64,000 bases of DNA, taken from the NCBI RefSeq assembly GCF_012641265.1, contig NZ_JABAHZ010000002.1, positions 1,054,001 through 1,118,000 of the forward strand. The letters run 5' to 3'. The DNA comes from Chitinophaga eiseniae (GTDB taxonomy: Bacteria; Bacteroidota; Bacteroidia; Chitinophagales; Chitinophagaceae). The translations under genes were made by a program, and so were the position numbers. The notes beneath the pieces were generated by a model that saw only the letters and a program-made list of their open reading frames with translations, ran no database searches and was not told the origin of the DNA. Positions within the stretch are counted from its first letter, which is position 1; each line of letters opens with the position of its first letter. Shown one piece after another: positions 35,420 through 44,868 of this stretch.

Positions 35420-36031
35420 TTAGTGGTTCCATTCCAGCCCGGCGGTATTGAATTCCATTACCGGGGAGCCGTTATCGAAAAATTCGGCCTGTATGAATAC
35501 CTTCTTTGCCGTTTTCAGTTTGGCCAGCAGTTTAGCTGCACCCTGGAAAAAGACGATGTTAGAGCTACCGTCTGCCGCACCAGTAACGCTTATAGCCTGC
35601 GCGGCACCATCATCAAAACGGATGTTTATTTTCCCGTTCCCCAGTCCATGTGCCGCCATAATCTGGCCTTTGGTAACGGAAAGGGCCATGTCCGTAACGC
35701 CGGTGCTGCGTTTAATAATGCCCAGTGTGGCTACAGAGCCGCCATTGTAAGGGAATTTAAAGTCCAGCTCATCCTTCGCATCTACCTGGGCATAGAAGTT
35801 CTTTTTAGAGGTCATTTTATCTTCTTCTTCAGAATACTTCCAGGCACTGGGAGTGGTTTCAGTGGTAGTAGTGCTGGTACCGCCGGAGATAGCTCCTGCT
35901 TTTGTGCTATCTGTTGTGGAGGTAGTGGTAACGGTTGTTTTGTCTTTGGAACCACTAACGAGGCCCCTGACAACAGATATCAGGATAAGGCCAATGAATA
36001 CAATGCCTGCCCATTTAAGGAAGTTCTTCAT
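35420..36031 (-). CDS. Membrane-anchored protein with Thr/Ser linker
   Basis: 203 residues: one N-terminal TM helix (WAGIVFIGLILISVVRG), a low-complexity threonine- and serine-rich linker (about 32-60), then a folded domain of about 130 residues with repeated small hydrophobic beta segments. Exposed on the periplasmic side. I do not recognise the family; lone gene with its own terminator. Confidence 0.65.
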   Translation of the reverse strand: MKNFLKWAGIVFIGLILISVVRGLVSGSKDKTTVTTTSTTDSTKAGAISGGTSTTTTETTPSAWKYSEEEDKMTSKKNFYAQVDAKDELDFKFPYNGGSVATLGIIKRSTGVTDMALSVTKGQIMAAHGLGNGKINIRFDDGAAQAISVTGAADGSSNIVFFQGAAKLLAKLKTAKKVFIQAEFFDNGSPVMEFNTAGLEWNH

Positions 36032-36308
36032 AGTAAAGGATTTGTGACTGTTGATAGATTGATTTTAGAATTTAACTTGCTATTAGTACTGTTCATCGCT
36101 CGCGTATGAATACAGAATATGTTATCAAACCTACAAAATATTATATATTCTATGATTACATTTAGTAATCAATAACCTGTTCATTTTTAGCATGATAAGT
36201 TGTTGCTGTAGGAGGTGTTAAGGCAAATTGAAATTTGCAGACAACCTCACAAATGTGCAGGCATTACCCTATTTTAGGTCACTTATTCACCTTTAAACCC
36301 ATATACCT

Positions 36309-36731
36309 ATGTCAGTTTACGCTATTCACAAGATTGGCTTTTTTTACACCGATGATGCTTTTGAAGCGTCGGGGGAAGGCACTGTAGTAAAGATTGTTCA
36401 TTCATTGGACGAAGCCCGGAAAATGAAACAGGCAGAAGATATTGCTTCGCTTAAAACGGTATTACAATATGACCTCCGCATAGAGGAGTTTTATACCTAT
36501 CACGATAAGGCCAGGGAGCTAGACAAGCAACTGCAAAGTTTTCTTGCTGAAAATTTTCCCAACCAACAGGGATCGGAGTTTTATGCGCATCTTTCCGATG
36601 AACAGGCAAAATATATTCTGAATTTGCTTTCGCTGCAGTTCCATCAAATCGCGGAGTATGATGATGAGGAGTCTATTGACGTAACAGCTTTTGAAAATGA
36701 TGAAGAAGAAAGTGAATTATCTGAATTTTAA
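36309..36731 (+). CDS. Hypothetical protein with acidic tail
   Basis: 140 residues starting MSVYAIHKIGFFYTDD, soluble, with an acidic C-terminus (EYDDEESIDV...DEEESELSEF). It precedes the DUF6915-like gene by 12 bases, so they are likely one operon. No family is recognised. Confidence 0.65.
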   Translation: MSVYAIHKIGFFYTDDAFEASGEGTVVKIVHSLDEARKMKQAEDIASLKTVLQYDLRIEEFYTYHDKARELDKQLQSFLAENFPNQQGSEFYAHLSDEQAKYILNLLSLQFHQIAEYDDEESIDVTAFENDEEESELSEF

Positions 36732-36743
36732 TTGTGATTTCCT

Positions 36744-37349
36744 TTGAATGCTTATATACATGCCCGTATCTCAGTAAAGAAGAGAGGAGGTATTATTGAA
36801 GATTATCTTGGCATCCATGATTTCATGGACTGTACCAAAGAGATGTGCAGCGATAACCGGCATCGCATTTTACATACCTTATGGGGAATCCGCCGGGTAG
36901 TAGTACCGGTATTTGGCGCCACCATTACGAACAGCGATGGGAAGATTGTAAGTGTAAAAGACCTGTGTGAACAGGATCATATATTACCCGACTATCAAAA
37001 CCGCTTTATCCCTACACTGGCTGATTTTGCCGCTGCTCTTACACCCCACGAAGAAGATGAACAACTGTTACAGGCGTTTATTAAAAGCTATGAAGGCGAT
37101 GCCGACATGTGTGAGCTGATGTTGTCGCCATTAAGTAATACGGGGTTGTTACGTTCACTTTATTTTACGCATAATTCCTGGTTTGTAAATGAGATTGTAC
37201 CCAAAGTATTGGGACGTAAGCCAGAGATCAGGGATTTCAGTATTGCGCCGTCTGTTTTCTTTAACCGGATGGATTTTAAGTTGTGGATGGATAATGGGAG
37301 TGGTATTCCGCCGAGTGCGGGGAAAACGGCGGGGAAAGTGGTGGAGTAA
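36744..37349 (+). CDS. DUF6915-like protein, TTG start
   Basis: 201 residues resembling the DUF6915 group: IHARISVKKRGGIIEDYLGIHDFMDCTKEMCSDNRHRILHT shows the conserved histidine, aspartate and arginine pattern (seen here as EDYLGIHDFMD and DNRHRILH), followed by EQDHILPDYQNRFIPTLADF. A TGA immediately upstream (36735) and no early ATG force a TTG start at 36744. Function unknown. It is co-oriented with the preceding hypothetical gene. Confidence 0.72.
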   Translation: MNAYIHARISVKKRGGIIEDYLGIHDFMDCTKEMCSDNRHRILHTLWGIRRVVVPVFGATITNSDGKIVSVKDLCEQDHILPDYQNRFIPTLADFAAALTPHEEDEQLLQAFIKSYEGDADMCELMLSPLSNTGLLRSLYFTHNSWFVNEIVPKVLGRKPEIRDFSIAPSVFFNRMDFKLWMDNGSGIPPSAGKTAGKVVE

Positions 37350-37371
37350 GCATCAGGGTTTTCCTTTAAAC

Positions 37372-37410
37372 AAAAACGCCGGGCGCTAATATCAGCGCCC
37401 GGCGTTTTTT
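37372..37410. terminator. Bidirectional terminator
   Basis: Perfect 16-base inverted repeat AAAAACGCCGGGCGCT / its complement with A- and T-rich flanks between convergent genes. Confidence 0.88.
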
Positions 37411-37427
37411 ATGAAGTGTGCTTGTTA

Positions 37428-38078
37428 TTATGGTCTAACAAAAGTACGTGTAGACGTACCAAAGTGGTCATTGATAACAACATATTTAAGCGTAATAGAT
37501 GTACCCGGACCTCTGATAATAACGGGATTTTTGAGCGACAACGGTCCGATAGGCGTACCCTGTTCTGTTCCCACAAAGGTATTCATATCGAGAAATCCGA
37601 TATAATACGGGAAGACAAAATTCGGATCACCTTTCACGCCACCAACATTGTCTATAGTATATAATCCGGTAGCAACTTTTGTTACGTTTACTGTCTGACC
37701 ATTGGAGAGGCGTGTATATTCTCCACTGATATCATCCGCTGCATTTGCATAGTTTGATACCAATACGTGCCTTATGGCATTTGACTGATAGCCGTATGAA
37801 TTTACGGCGTGGAAATTTACCGTATAAACACCTCCCGTTGCAGGATCTACGTTGTTGGATACAGGAGATATATTAGTGGTTGTATTGGCCGCACTATCGA
37901 ATGAAGTTGCCCCCTGATCGGTATAAGTACCTCCAATTGGAACGATCACGTTAGGACCTCCCTTCATGGTAATAACAGGATAGATTGGGGTTACTGTTTG
38001 TGTAAACACATTTTCCGATTTCTTTGTACAGGCCGTAAACACTAAACAGCCTGCAAGAAAAATATATAACGCTTTCAT
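37428..38078 (-). CDS. SusD-linked surface lipoprotein (DUF5011/BT_2262-like)
   Basis: 216 residues: signal peptide with lipobox VFTACTKKSE, then a beta-sandwich-like domain whose Tyr/Asp pattern (IGGTYTDQGATSFDS, VNFHAVNSYGYQS) recalls DUF5011-type immunoglobulin-like modules, and a second domain (GEYTRLSNGQTVNVTKVATG) typical of surface lipoproteins of SusCD loci. Third gene of the SusC-SusD operon; probably binds the same ligand. Confidence 0.8.
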   Translation of the reverse strand: MKALYIFLAGCLVFTACTKKSENVFTQTVTPIYPVITMKGGPNVIVPIGGTYTDQGATSFDSAANTTTNISPVSNNVDPATGGVYTVNFHAVNSYGYQSNAIRHVLVSNYANAADDISGEYTRLSNGQTVNVTKVATGLYTIDNVGGVKGDPNFVFPYYIGFLDMNTFVGTEQGTPIGPLSLKNPVIIRGPGTSITLKYVVINDHFGTSTRTFVRP

Positions 38079-38154
38079 GTTAATCAGTTAATTGTTAGAA
38101 GAAAATATTGACAATGCATCAGCGTAGTCAATAATCGCTAATAGCTATACTCTA

Positions 38155-39618
38155 TTATTGTGCCCACCAAACTTTGTCATAAATGAAGTGGTTTTGTTTC
38201 GGAGCGTTCGGATTCCTGGTCATTTCCGAATTCGGATACAGGAATATTTCAGGGAATCTGTTGGCGCCAATGATAGAGGCCTGAGAAACAACAAAGAACG
38301 ATGGGAAACCGGTTCTTCTCCATTCTGTCCACGCTTCAATGGTTTGATTACCACACATAGCGGCCCATTTTTGTGTAATGATAGCTTCAAGTTGCTGTGC
38401 TTGAGTACCTGCGGTTGGATATTTAATTTGATCCTGTGCAAGATAATCAGCTAAACCGTCTACTTTATACGCGGCGTAGTTATGAGTGATACCATTCACG
38501 TAAAAAGTATCTGCGCGACCAGGGAGCCAGCCTCTTAACACTGCTTCTGCCTGAAGGAAATCTGTTTCGTAATCAGTCATCAGTTTCACAGGGGCAAACG
38601 CAGATTGAGGATCTTTCGCATTAGCGCCAGTAGCTGGTGTTGGCGGAGAGACAATGGTAGTTGGAGGATTACCAAAGCTACCCTGCGGAATACTTGCAAA
38701 ACCTCCGTTAACGGCCGGTCCATAGAAGGCGAACAGCCTGTTATCGTTGTTGTTATTGAAGTAGTTGAAAGCAGTGGAACTGGCCACCAGGTTTTGCGTA
38801 GTATTCAGTACCGGGCCTGCAATAGCACTAAACAGCGGGTTTTGCTGGCCACCAGTGGCGTTGAAGTTTTGCAACGCGGATTCTCCTGGCTTAATAAATG
38901 CTGCTCCCTGCAGCGACTGAACAATGGCAGCTGCTCTGTTAGCATCCTTTTTAGCAAGGCGTAATCCTATTTTCAGCTTTAAAGTATTGGCGAAACGAAG
39001 CCATTTACTCATATCCCCGCCGTAAATAAGGTCATCTGCTCCCGGCGTATTAGGATCATTTACATCTATTAGATTCCTGGCCGTGTCTATCATTTTTACC
39101 AGGCCAGCGTAAATATCGCTTTGTGTATCATATTTAGGATTGAAAATTGGCGTAGCAGCATCTCCCTGTAAAGTCTGGCTGAATGGAACATCACCCCAGA
39201 GGTCTGTGCTGAGCTGATAAGCGTAAACTTTAAGGATAGTTGCAATAGCCACATATTCCTTTTTCTTGGTAGCATTTCCCTTATCTACAATTTTCTGGAG
39301 ATTTTCCAGGGCATCTATTTCAATATTCAACCAAACGTTATCAAAGTCTCCTTGTGCCGGAGAGTATTGATCCAGTTGTTTATATTGAGATGAGCTAGGG
39401 TCCTGTGTCCAATATTGAGCCCATATACCACCATTGATAGTCAGTGTATTACCAACCGCATAAGTGAGCCCCGTTTGTGCAGATGGAAGCAGTACATTTA
39501 CAGGTACATCCACCGCATTGTTTGGGTCCTTATTTATATCCAGAAACTTTTTGCAACCTCCTGCCATTAACAGGAATGCTGACAGCGAAAGTATTGATAA
39601 TATGTTCCTTTTTTTCAT
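38155..39618 (-). CDS. SusD/RagB family nutrient-binding lipoprotein
   Basis: Surface lipoprotein that caps the SusC channel and captures the substrate. 487 residues from MKKRNILSILSLSAFLL, lipobox MAGGCKKFLD followed by INKDPNNA, a common SusD start; the C-terminal EMTRNPNAPKQNHF and the TPR-like helices (WLRFANTLKLKIGLRLAK) fit the SusD-like-2 group. The gene ends 29 bases inside the downstream spacing of SusC on the same strand. No glycoside hydrolase or sulfatase gene is nearby, so the substrate (sugar, peptide or siderophore-like) cannot be inferred. Confidence 0.92.
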   Translation of the reverse strand: MKKRNILSILSLSAFLLMAGGCKKFLDINKDPNNAVDVPVNVLLPSAQTGLTYAVGNTLTINGGIWAQYWTQDPSSSQYKQLDQYSPAQGDFDNVWLNIEIDALENLQKIVDKGNATKKKEYVAIATILKVYAYQLSTDLWGDVPFSQTLQGDAATPIFNPKYDTQSDIYAGLVKMIDTARNLIDVNDPNTPGADDLIYGGDMSKWLRFANTLKLKIGLRLAKKDANRAAAIVQSLQGAAFIKPGESALQNFNATGGQQNPLFSAIAGPVLNTTQNLVASSTAFNYFNNNNDNRLFAFYGPAVNGGFASIPQGSFGNPPTTIVSPPTPATGANAKDPQSAFAPVKLMTDYETDFLQAEAVLRGWLPGRADTFYVNGITHNYAAYKVDGLADYLAQDQIKYPTAGTQAQQLEAIITQKWAAMCGNQTIEAWTEWRRTGFPSFFVVSQASIIGANRFPEIFLYPNSEMTRNPNAPKQNHFIYDKVWWAQ

Positions 39619-39646
39619 CAATTTAAATTTTAATAGCCCCATTGAA

Positions 39647-42600
39647 TTAGAATGATACATCAACTTTTATACCCATGTTTCTAAGAGATGGGTTGGAGAA
39701 AAATTCGTATCCCTGTACGTTTGCAGCACCCTGGGAGTTGATTTCCGGATCGGCAAACTTGTTGGATTTTGGCACCCAGAGGAACAGGTTGTTTCCGTAG
39801 AGCGTCACATTGAGCCTGGTGAAAGGTGTTTTCCTCAACAGCGATTGTCCAAAGGAATAGCTGAGTGATGCTTCACGCAGTTTGACATAGCTCGCATCTA
39901 CCAGGTCTTCTCCGGCAGGAACAACGCTAGTCCAGTATGTATATGGATGGAATTTGATAGAGGTGTTTTCCACCAGTTTTCCGTTAGCGTCCATATATGC
40001 CGAATTAGGGAACACATAATCCTTTCTGCCGTTAGTGGCTGTTTCTACAGAATAGCCGGTAAAATCTATAATGTTCTTTGTATTGGAGAAGAACTGACCA
40101 CCTTGCTTGGTATCAAACAATACTTTCAGCATAAATCCTTTGTAGGAAATATTGGCGCCCAAAGAAGCCTGGTAATCAGGCAGATAAGTGCCATAGTAGC
40201 GGGTGGCATTGTTGATAGGTTGTCCTGTTTCCGGATCAATCAATACCTTACCGGTAGCGGAATCAATTTTCAGACCCGTACCAAAGAAGGTACCATAAGG
40301 TCTTCCAACAGCTGCTACTTGTTGCATCGAAGTGGTTCCGTTACCAATTACGATCTGGTCCAGACCTGGATTAATGCTAACAATTTTGTTCTTCAATTTG
40401 CTGTAAGTTCCAAACACTTCTATACGTAAGCCATAGGAAGTGTTTACCGGAATGGCCCTCAGGCCAATTTCCAGTCCCTTATTGGTCATTTCCCCAACGT
40501 TCAGGGTTGTGGCTGCATAACCAGAGCTGTTAGGTATTGGAACGTTTACAATCTGGTTAGTGGATTTGGTATTATAATAAGTCAGATCGAAGTTGATCAT
40601 GTTTTTAAGGAAGGAAAGCTCTGCTCCTACTTCAAAAGAAGAGGTGAACTCTGGCTTCAGGTTAGGATTACCTATCAACGTACGGCGGGAGAAACCTGGA
40701 ATGGTGGCGCCATTGCTGGTTATGGGGAATACAATCTCGCCAAAATCACCGCTGATATCCGATTTGGTATAGGTGGTCTGCAGCAAATATGGATTTGCAT
40801 CCTGTCCTACTTTAGCATAGCTCGCGCGTATTTTTCCGAAGCTTAAGATATCGCTGAATGCTTTGTCTTTATACAACTCTGAAAACACAAACGCACCGTT
40901 TACACTTGGATACACATAAGACCTGTTATTAACAGGCAATGTAGAGGAGATATCATTACGTATGGTACCGCCAACGAAGATCATATTTTTATAATCGAAA
41001 TCCGCTTCCCCATAAAAAGCATACAATCTTCTCTTGGTTAGCGTGTTGGTGGAAACAATTGGTCCATTGGAGTTGTCCAGATTATAAAAATCAGGAACAA
41101 TCAATCCTCCGCTGGCGTTGGTTCTTGAAAAGAGATTATTACTGGTAATCAGGCGAACGTTGTTACCTCCCAATACTTTCATATTGAGGTCTTTGGCAAT
41201 GGAAGTGGTGTACGTGATGATCAAATCATGGTTCACCTGGCTGTAGTTGGTTACATCCTGAGAGTACTTACCATTGTCGGTCCAGGTGTTGGTACCATAA
41301 AACGGATCAAAGGGAACATAGTTATATTTAGCCCCTTGTTCATACCTGCGGTCACTATAAAAGTCTGCACCAACGCGTTCCGTGATATCCAAACCTTTCA
41401 ATGGTTTGTAGGTCAGTGAAAATGTTCCGTTGGCGCGGTCCACCGTGTTGAAGTTTTTATAGTTTGCCAGCAGGAAGTATGGATTTTTCGTATAGGCGCC
41501 ATAGTATCCATAATATTGCGTTCCATCAGCTCCTGTGAAAGTTCCGTTGAATGGGTTGGTCAGATCTTTGAAATCAACAATTGGTATATCCCGGGGCTGC
41601 TGAAATAAGGAGGTATAAACAGAGTTGCTTTGTCCACCTAAAGGCAGCTTACTGGAAATATTGGTATAACCAACTGAAACCTGGCTGGAGAATTTATCTG
41701 AGAATTCAGAAGAACCACTGAATCTTACGCTATACTTGTTATAATTGGTAGTAGGAATTATTCCCAGGTTATTTAAAGCGCCCAATGATAAAAAGTAGGT
41801 AGATTTTTCGTTACCACCGGAAACCGTGAGGTTATTATTGAACGTTTGTCCGGGGTCAAAGAAATGCTTTAGGTTATTGGGTATAGCTTCATACTTTTTC
41901 AATTGTTGTTTCCCATTAACAACCTGACCAAAGGGTCTTACTTTTCCGTCAAAAGGCAAGCCCCAGCTGAAGTTTTCTCTTCTGTCGTCTACAATAGCGT
42001 CCAGGTTACCTTGCCCGAATTCATTCTGGAAAGTAGGCAGTTTCAATACCTGGGACAGCTGATAGCTCGTGCTGAAGTTGATCTGAGCTGGTGAATTCTT
42101 CTTTCCTTTTTTAGTAGTAATCAGGATAGCACCGTTGGAAGCCAAACTCCCGTAGAGGGCCGCCGCAGCAGGACCTTTTAATACGGTGATGCTTTCGATA
42201 TCATTTGGATTGATATCATTACCTCTGTTACCATAGTCCACCTGATCGTTCAGGAAGTCCGAATTACGGATGTTATCGTTACTTACGGGTATACCGTCGA
42301 TGATAAATACCGGCTGGTTATTTCCGCTAAATGAAGTAGGGCCACGCAGCGTAATCCTGGACGAGGCACCAGGTGCATAACCGGAAGTGATGCTCAAGCC
42401 GGCTACTTTACCGGTTAAAGCATTGATCGGGCTGGTGTTATCACCAATATCTTCCTTATTGATAGTGGCTACCGCATAACCAAGACTTCTTTTTTCTCTT
42501 TTAACACCTTGGCCGGTTACAACGATTTCCGTTAACGCCGTGCGGGTAAATTGTAAGGAAACATTGTACACAGCAGCGCCGGTAACTGGTACTTCTTTAG

Positions 42601-42847
42601 TAGTATAACCTACGAAAGAAAATTCCAGGAGATCTCCTTTTGATGCTGTCAGGGAGTAGTTTCCTTTTGCATCTGTCTGCGTGCCTGAGCTGGAGTTTTT
42701 AATTCTTACACTCACGCCAGGCAGGGCAGAGCCATCCTCTTGTGCAGTTACTTTACCGGATATCTTTTGCTGTGCAAAAGCAAATACAGGCGCTAGCAGT
42801 ATTAGCAGCGCTGCCAAAGTTTTTCGCAAAACTTTTTTGATTTCCAT
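39647..42847 (-). CDS. SusC/RagA family TonB-dependent outer-membrane receptor
   Basis: About 1066 residues from MEIKKVLRKTLAALLILL (ATG 42847). Order: signal peptide ending VFAFAQ; CarboxypepD_reg-like domain (KISGKVTAQEDGSALPGVSV); TonB-box-like TEIVVTGQGVKRE; plug with RITLRGPTSFSGNNQPVFIID; the SusC signature ILITTKKGKK; 22-strand barrel to the C-terminus ending KVDVSF. Imports the ligand caught by the partner SusD using TonB energy. No STN domain, so it is not a transcription-signalling receptor, unlike the one at 62298. Confidence 0.95.
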   Translation of the reverse strand: MEIKKVLRKTLAALLILLAPVFAFAQQKISGKVTAQEDGSALPGVSVRIKNSSSGTQTDAKGNYSLTASKGDLLEFSFVGYTTKEVPVTGAAVYNVSLQFTRTALTEIVVTGQGVKREKRSLGYAVATINKEDIGDNTSPINALTGKVAGLSITSGYAPGASSRITLRGPTSFSGNNQPVFIIDGIPVSNDNIRNSDFLNDQVDYGNRGNDINPNDIESITVLKGPAAAALYGSLASNGAILITTKKGKKNSPAQINFSTSYQLSQVLKLPTFQNEFGQGNLDAIVDDRRENFSWGLPFDGKVRPFGQVVNGKQQLKKYEAIPNNLKHFFDPGQTFNNNLTVSGGNEKSTYFLSLGALNNLGIIPTTNYNKYSVRFSGSSEFSDKFSSQVSVGYTNISSKLPLGGQSNSVYTSLFQQPRDIPIVDFKDLTNPFNGTFTGADGTQYYGYYGAYTKNPYFLLANYKNFNTVDRANGTFSLTYKPLKGLDITERVGADFYSDRRYEQGAKYNYVPFDPFYGTNTWTDNGKYSQDVTNYSQVNHDLIITYTTSIAKDLNMKVLGGNNVRLITSNNLFSRTNASGGLIVPDFYNLDNSNGPIVSTNTLTKRRLYAFYGEADFDYKNMIFVGGTIRNDISSTLPVNNRSYVYPSVNGAFVFSELYKDKAFSDILSFGKIRASYAKVGQDANPYLLQTTYTKSDISGDFGEIVFPITSNGATIPGFSRRTLIGNPNLKPEFTSSFEVGAELSFLKNMINFDLTYYNTKSTNQIVNVPIPNSSGYAATTLNVGEMTNKGLEIGLRAIPVNTSYGLRIEVFGTYSKLKNKIVSINPGLDQIVIGNGTTSMQQVAAVGRPYGTFFGTGLKIDSATGKVLIDPETGQPINNATRYYGTYLPDYQASLGANISYKGFMLKVLFDTKQGGQFFSNTKNIIDFTGYSVETATNGRKDYVFPNSAYMDANGKLVENTSIKFHPYTYWTSVVPAGEDLVDASYVKLREASLSYSFGQSLLRKTPFTRLNVTLYGNNLFLWVPKSNKFADPEINSQGAANVQGYEFFSNPSLRNMGIKVDVSF

Positions 42848-43921
42848 GTCACAAGGGGTAAAAAAAATGAGACAGGTAGTTTTTTTCCTCATAAACAAGA
42901 TTTGGGTTGTGGATTGTTAATTTATAAACAGTCTTTATTTACTTAATGGTAAATACAGCTAATGGATAGAGGGTGTTTAAGGATCGAATACGTTGTAGCA
43001 AGGTATCAAATGTTGTCTCCTTCCATTTCCGGCGCCAGGTTGAATTGGCGCCTGCTGATTTAGTTATTTTGGTCTGTTGCACTATCTATTCACGAAAGCC
43101 ATTGTTGGTCGACAAGGTCATGAACAAATCTTCGGTTTATGCGTCACTTCGTTGGTGACAGGTTATCAGCGTAATTAAAGAAACGAGAATATTCCAGGCG
43201 GTATGCCTTTCTTTAGTAGTCTTTTTTCCTTTTTTCACAAGCAACATTCTCTCTAAGCATGGGCAGGTACGGTCACTGGTTATTATAAGCTGAGGTCGTT
43301 CTTTTCCCCGTATGAAAACCGTATGCACCCAATGAACTCTTCTATCTCTTAATTGCTGATCTTTATAACAAGTACTATATCTATAGCGTCTTAAGTTATC
43401 AGGGTGTCATTTTTAATTTTGTTGTATTAGTGTTTTGATTGAATTTTTGGGATAATCCCACACATTAAGTTTTCCCGGCAGTTACTTCACTTTTGTCATG
43501 CTTTTTGGGTACCCCAACAATTTTTCCTCATAATGCAAAGGGTAACTTAATAATTAGTTAACGATAATGTTTTGTTAAAAGTACTAATTTATTCTAATAT
43601 AACGGCGTAAATTTCTATAAGAAAGATGCGTCATTATCACTGAAAAGGTAGGAATTTCCCGCCTGTAGCTGCTCTTGGCCGAATTTATGATTTGTTCGTT
43701 TAGCCGGATTTCCGCTCATTCGCCTTACAAATTTAAAGAATTGTTAAAAACCTACTTTTCTAGTTAAACACTTCAGAAGTGCCTGAAGTTTAATCAATAC
43801 CGATTTTTTTGTTGAAGAAAAAAAAGATGATAGAAAGGTCTTTTATAAAAATATTATATACTTAATGTGTAAAATGTTGATTTATAAATATATAGTTTAT
43901 GCAGTGCCTGGGTTATTAAAA
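42848..43921. other. Large AT-rich intergenic region upstream of the SusC operon
   Basis: About 1.07 kb without a credible gene between the SusC gene and the SDR gene, both minus. It must hold the SusC operon promoter, but no TTTG-N19-TAnnTTTG pair was found; one TAAATTTG lies on the minus strand at 43728-43735. Short open frames inside have no resemblance to proteins. Confidence 0.4.
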
Positions 43922-43954
43922 TAAAAAATAGGATACCCGGGTAAGTATCCTATT
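43922..43954 (-). terminator. Terminator after the SDR gene
   Basis: Perfect 10-base arms AATAGGATAC (43927-43936) and GTATCCTATT (43945-43954), with a T-run on the minus strand, 23 bases past the SDR stop. Confidence 0.8.
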
Positions 43955-43977
43955 AGTACTCAAAACTTTCAATTTTA

Positions 43978-44754
43978 TTACTGCCGTTGTCCGCCGATAG
44001 CCAGGCCGCCATCTATCAATATACTTTCCCCTGTTACAAAGGAGGCCGCGGTGCTGCTCAGCCAAAGCACCAGTTCAGCTACCTCGGCAGGATTCGCAAA
44101 ACGGCCAATAGGTGCATGCCTTTTCAAGGGCTCCTTTGCATCTTCATTGGTAAAAAAGCGATCAAACATCGGGGTTTGAATATAGCCCGGCTGAATATTG
44201 TTCACCCGGATGCCTGCTGCAGCTGTTTCTACTGCCAGAGCCCGGATCATGCCATCCAACGCCGCTTTACTTGCCGAATACAGGCTTGAACCGGCAAATG
44301 CGCCCCGCGCCAGCCAGGATGAAGTATTGACGATCACCCCACCGGTACCTTGTTTCTTGAATTGAGCTATTTCATATTTACAGCACAGCCATACGCCTTT
44401 TACATTGATGTCGAATACCTCATCAAATGCAGCATCAGGCATTTCATGAACCAGCGCGAAAATGCCCTCGATACCAGCGTTATTAAAGGCGATGTCTAAT
44501 TGGCCATAGATACGTACTGTTTCGTTGATAAGGCGTTGCACCTCCGCGCTGTTAGAAACATCAGTTTGTATGAAAGTAATATTGGAGCTTATTTCCCTGA
44601 GCGCAGCAACAGCCTGGTCTCCCTGCTCCTGCCTGCGTCCGGCAATGACTACGCTGGCGCCGTTTTCGAGATACAATTTGGCTGCTGCCAGACCTATTCC
44701 TGTTGTACCGCCTGTAACCAGCGCAACTTTTCCTTTTAGATTTTCCTGTGCCAT
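43978..44754 (-). CDS. Short-chain dehydrogenase/reductase
   Basis: 258 residues from MAQENLKGKVALVTGG. The cofactor motif VTGGTTGIG and the VIAGRR after the second strand are seen; catalytic Ser-Tyr-Lys is in IVNTSSW and LYSASKAALDG; NAGIEGIF is the structural NNAG motif. The terminal SILIDGGLAIGG closes the classical SDR pattern. AraC gene 115 bases upstream on the same strand probably regulates it. Substrate unknown. Confidence 0.93.
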   Translation of the reverse strand: MAQENLKGKVALVTGGTTGIGLAAAKLYLENGASVVIAGRRQEQGDQAVAALREISSNITFIQTDVSNSAEVQRLINETVRIYGQLDIAFNNAGIEGIFALVHEMPDAAFDEVFDINVKGVWLCCKYEIAQFKKQGTGGVIVNTSSWLARGAFAGSSLYSASKAALDGMIRALAVETAAAGIRVNNIQPGYIQTPMFDRFFTNEDAKEPLKRHAPIGRFANPAEVAELVLWLSSTAASFVTGESILIDGGLAIGGQRQ

Positions 44755-44868
44755 AATTTTAATAATTGATGATGACACAAAGGTCCATAGCGTAAGCAGG
44801 AAAAAATTATGCTATTCAAACGAATTGTTATGAATTGGCATCAGGAGATTTCAGGGGTATTGCGCACT

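Noticed and set aside
42973..43328. Small open frames upstream of the SusC operon
   Set aside because: Two overlapping 60-codon frames on opposite strands with no family resemblance or promoter; probably chance.
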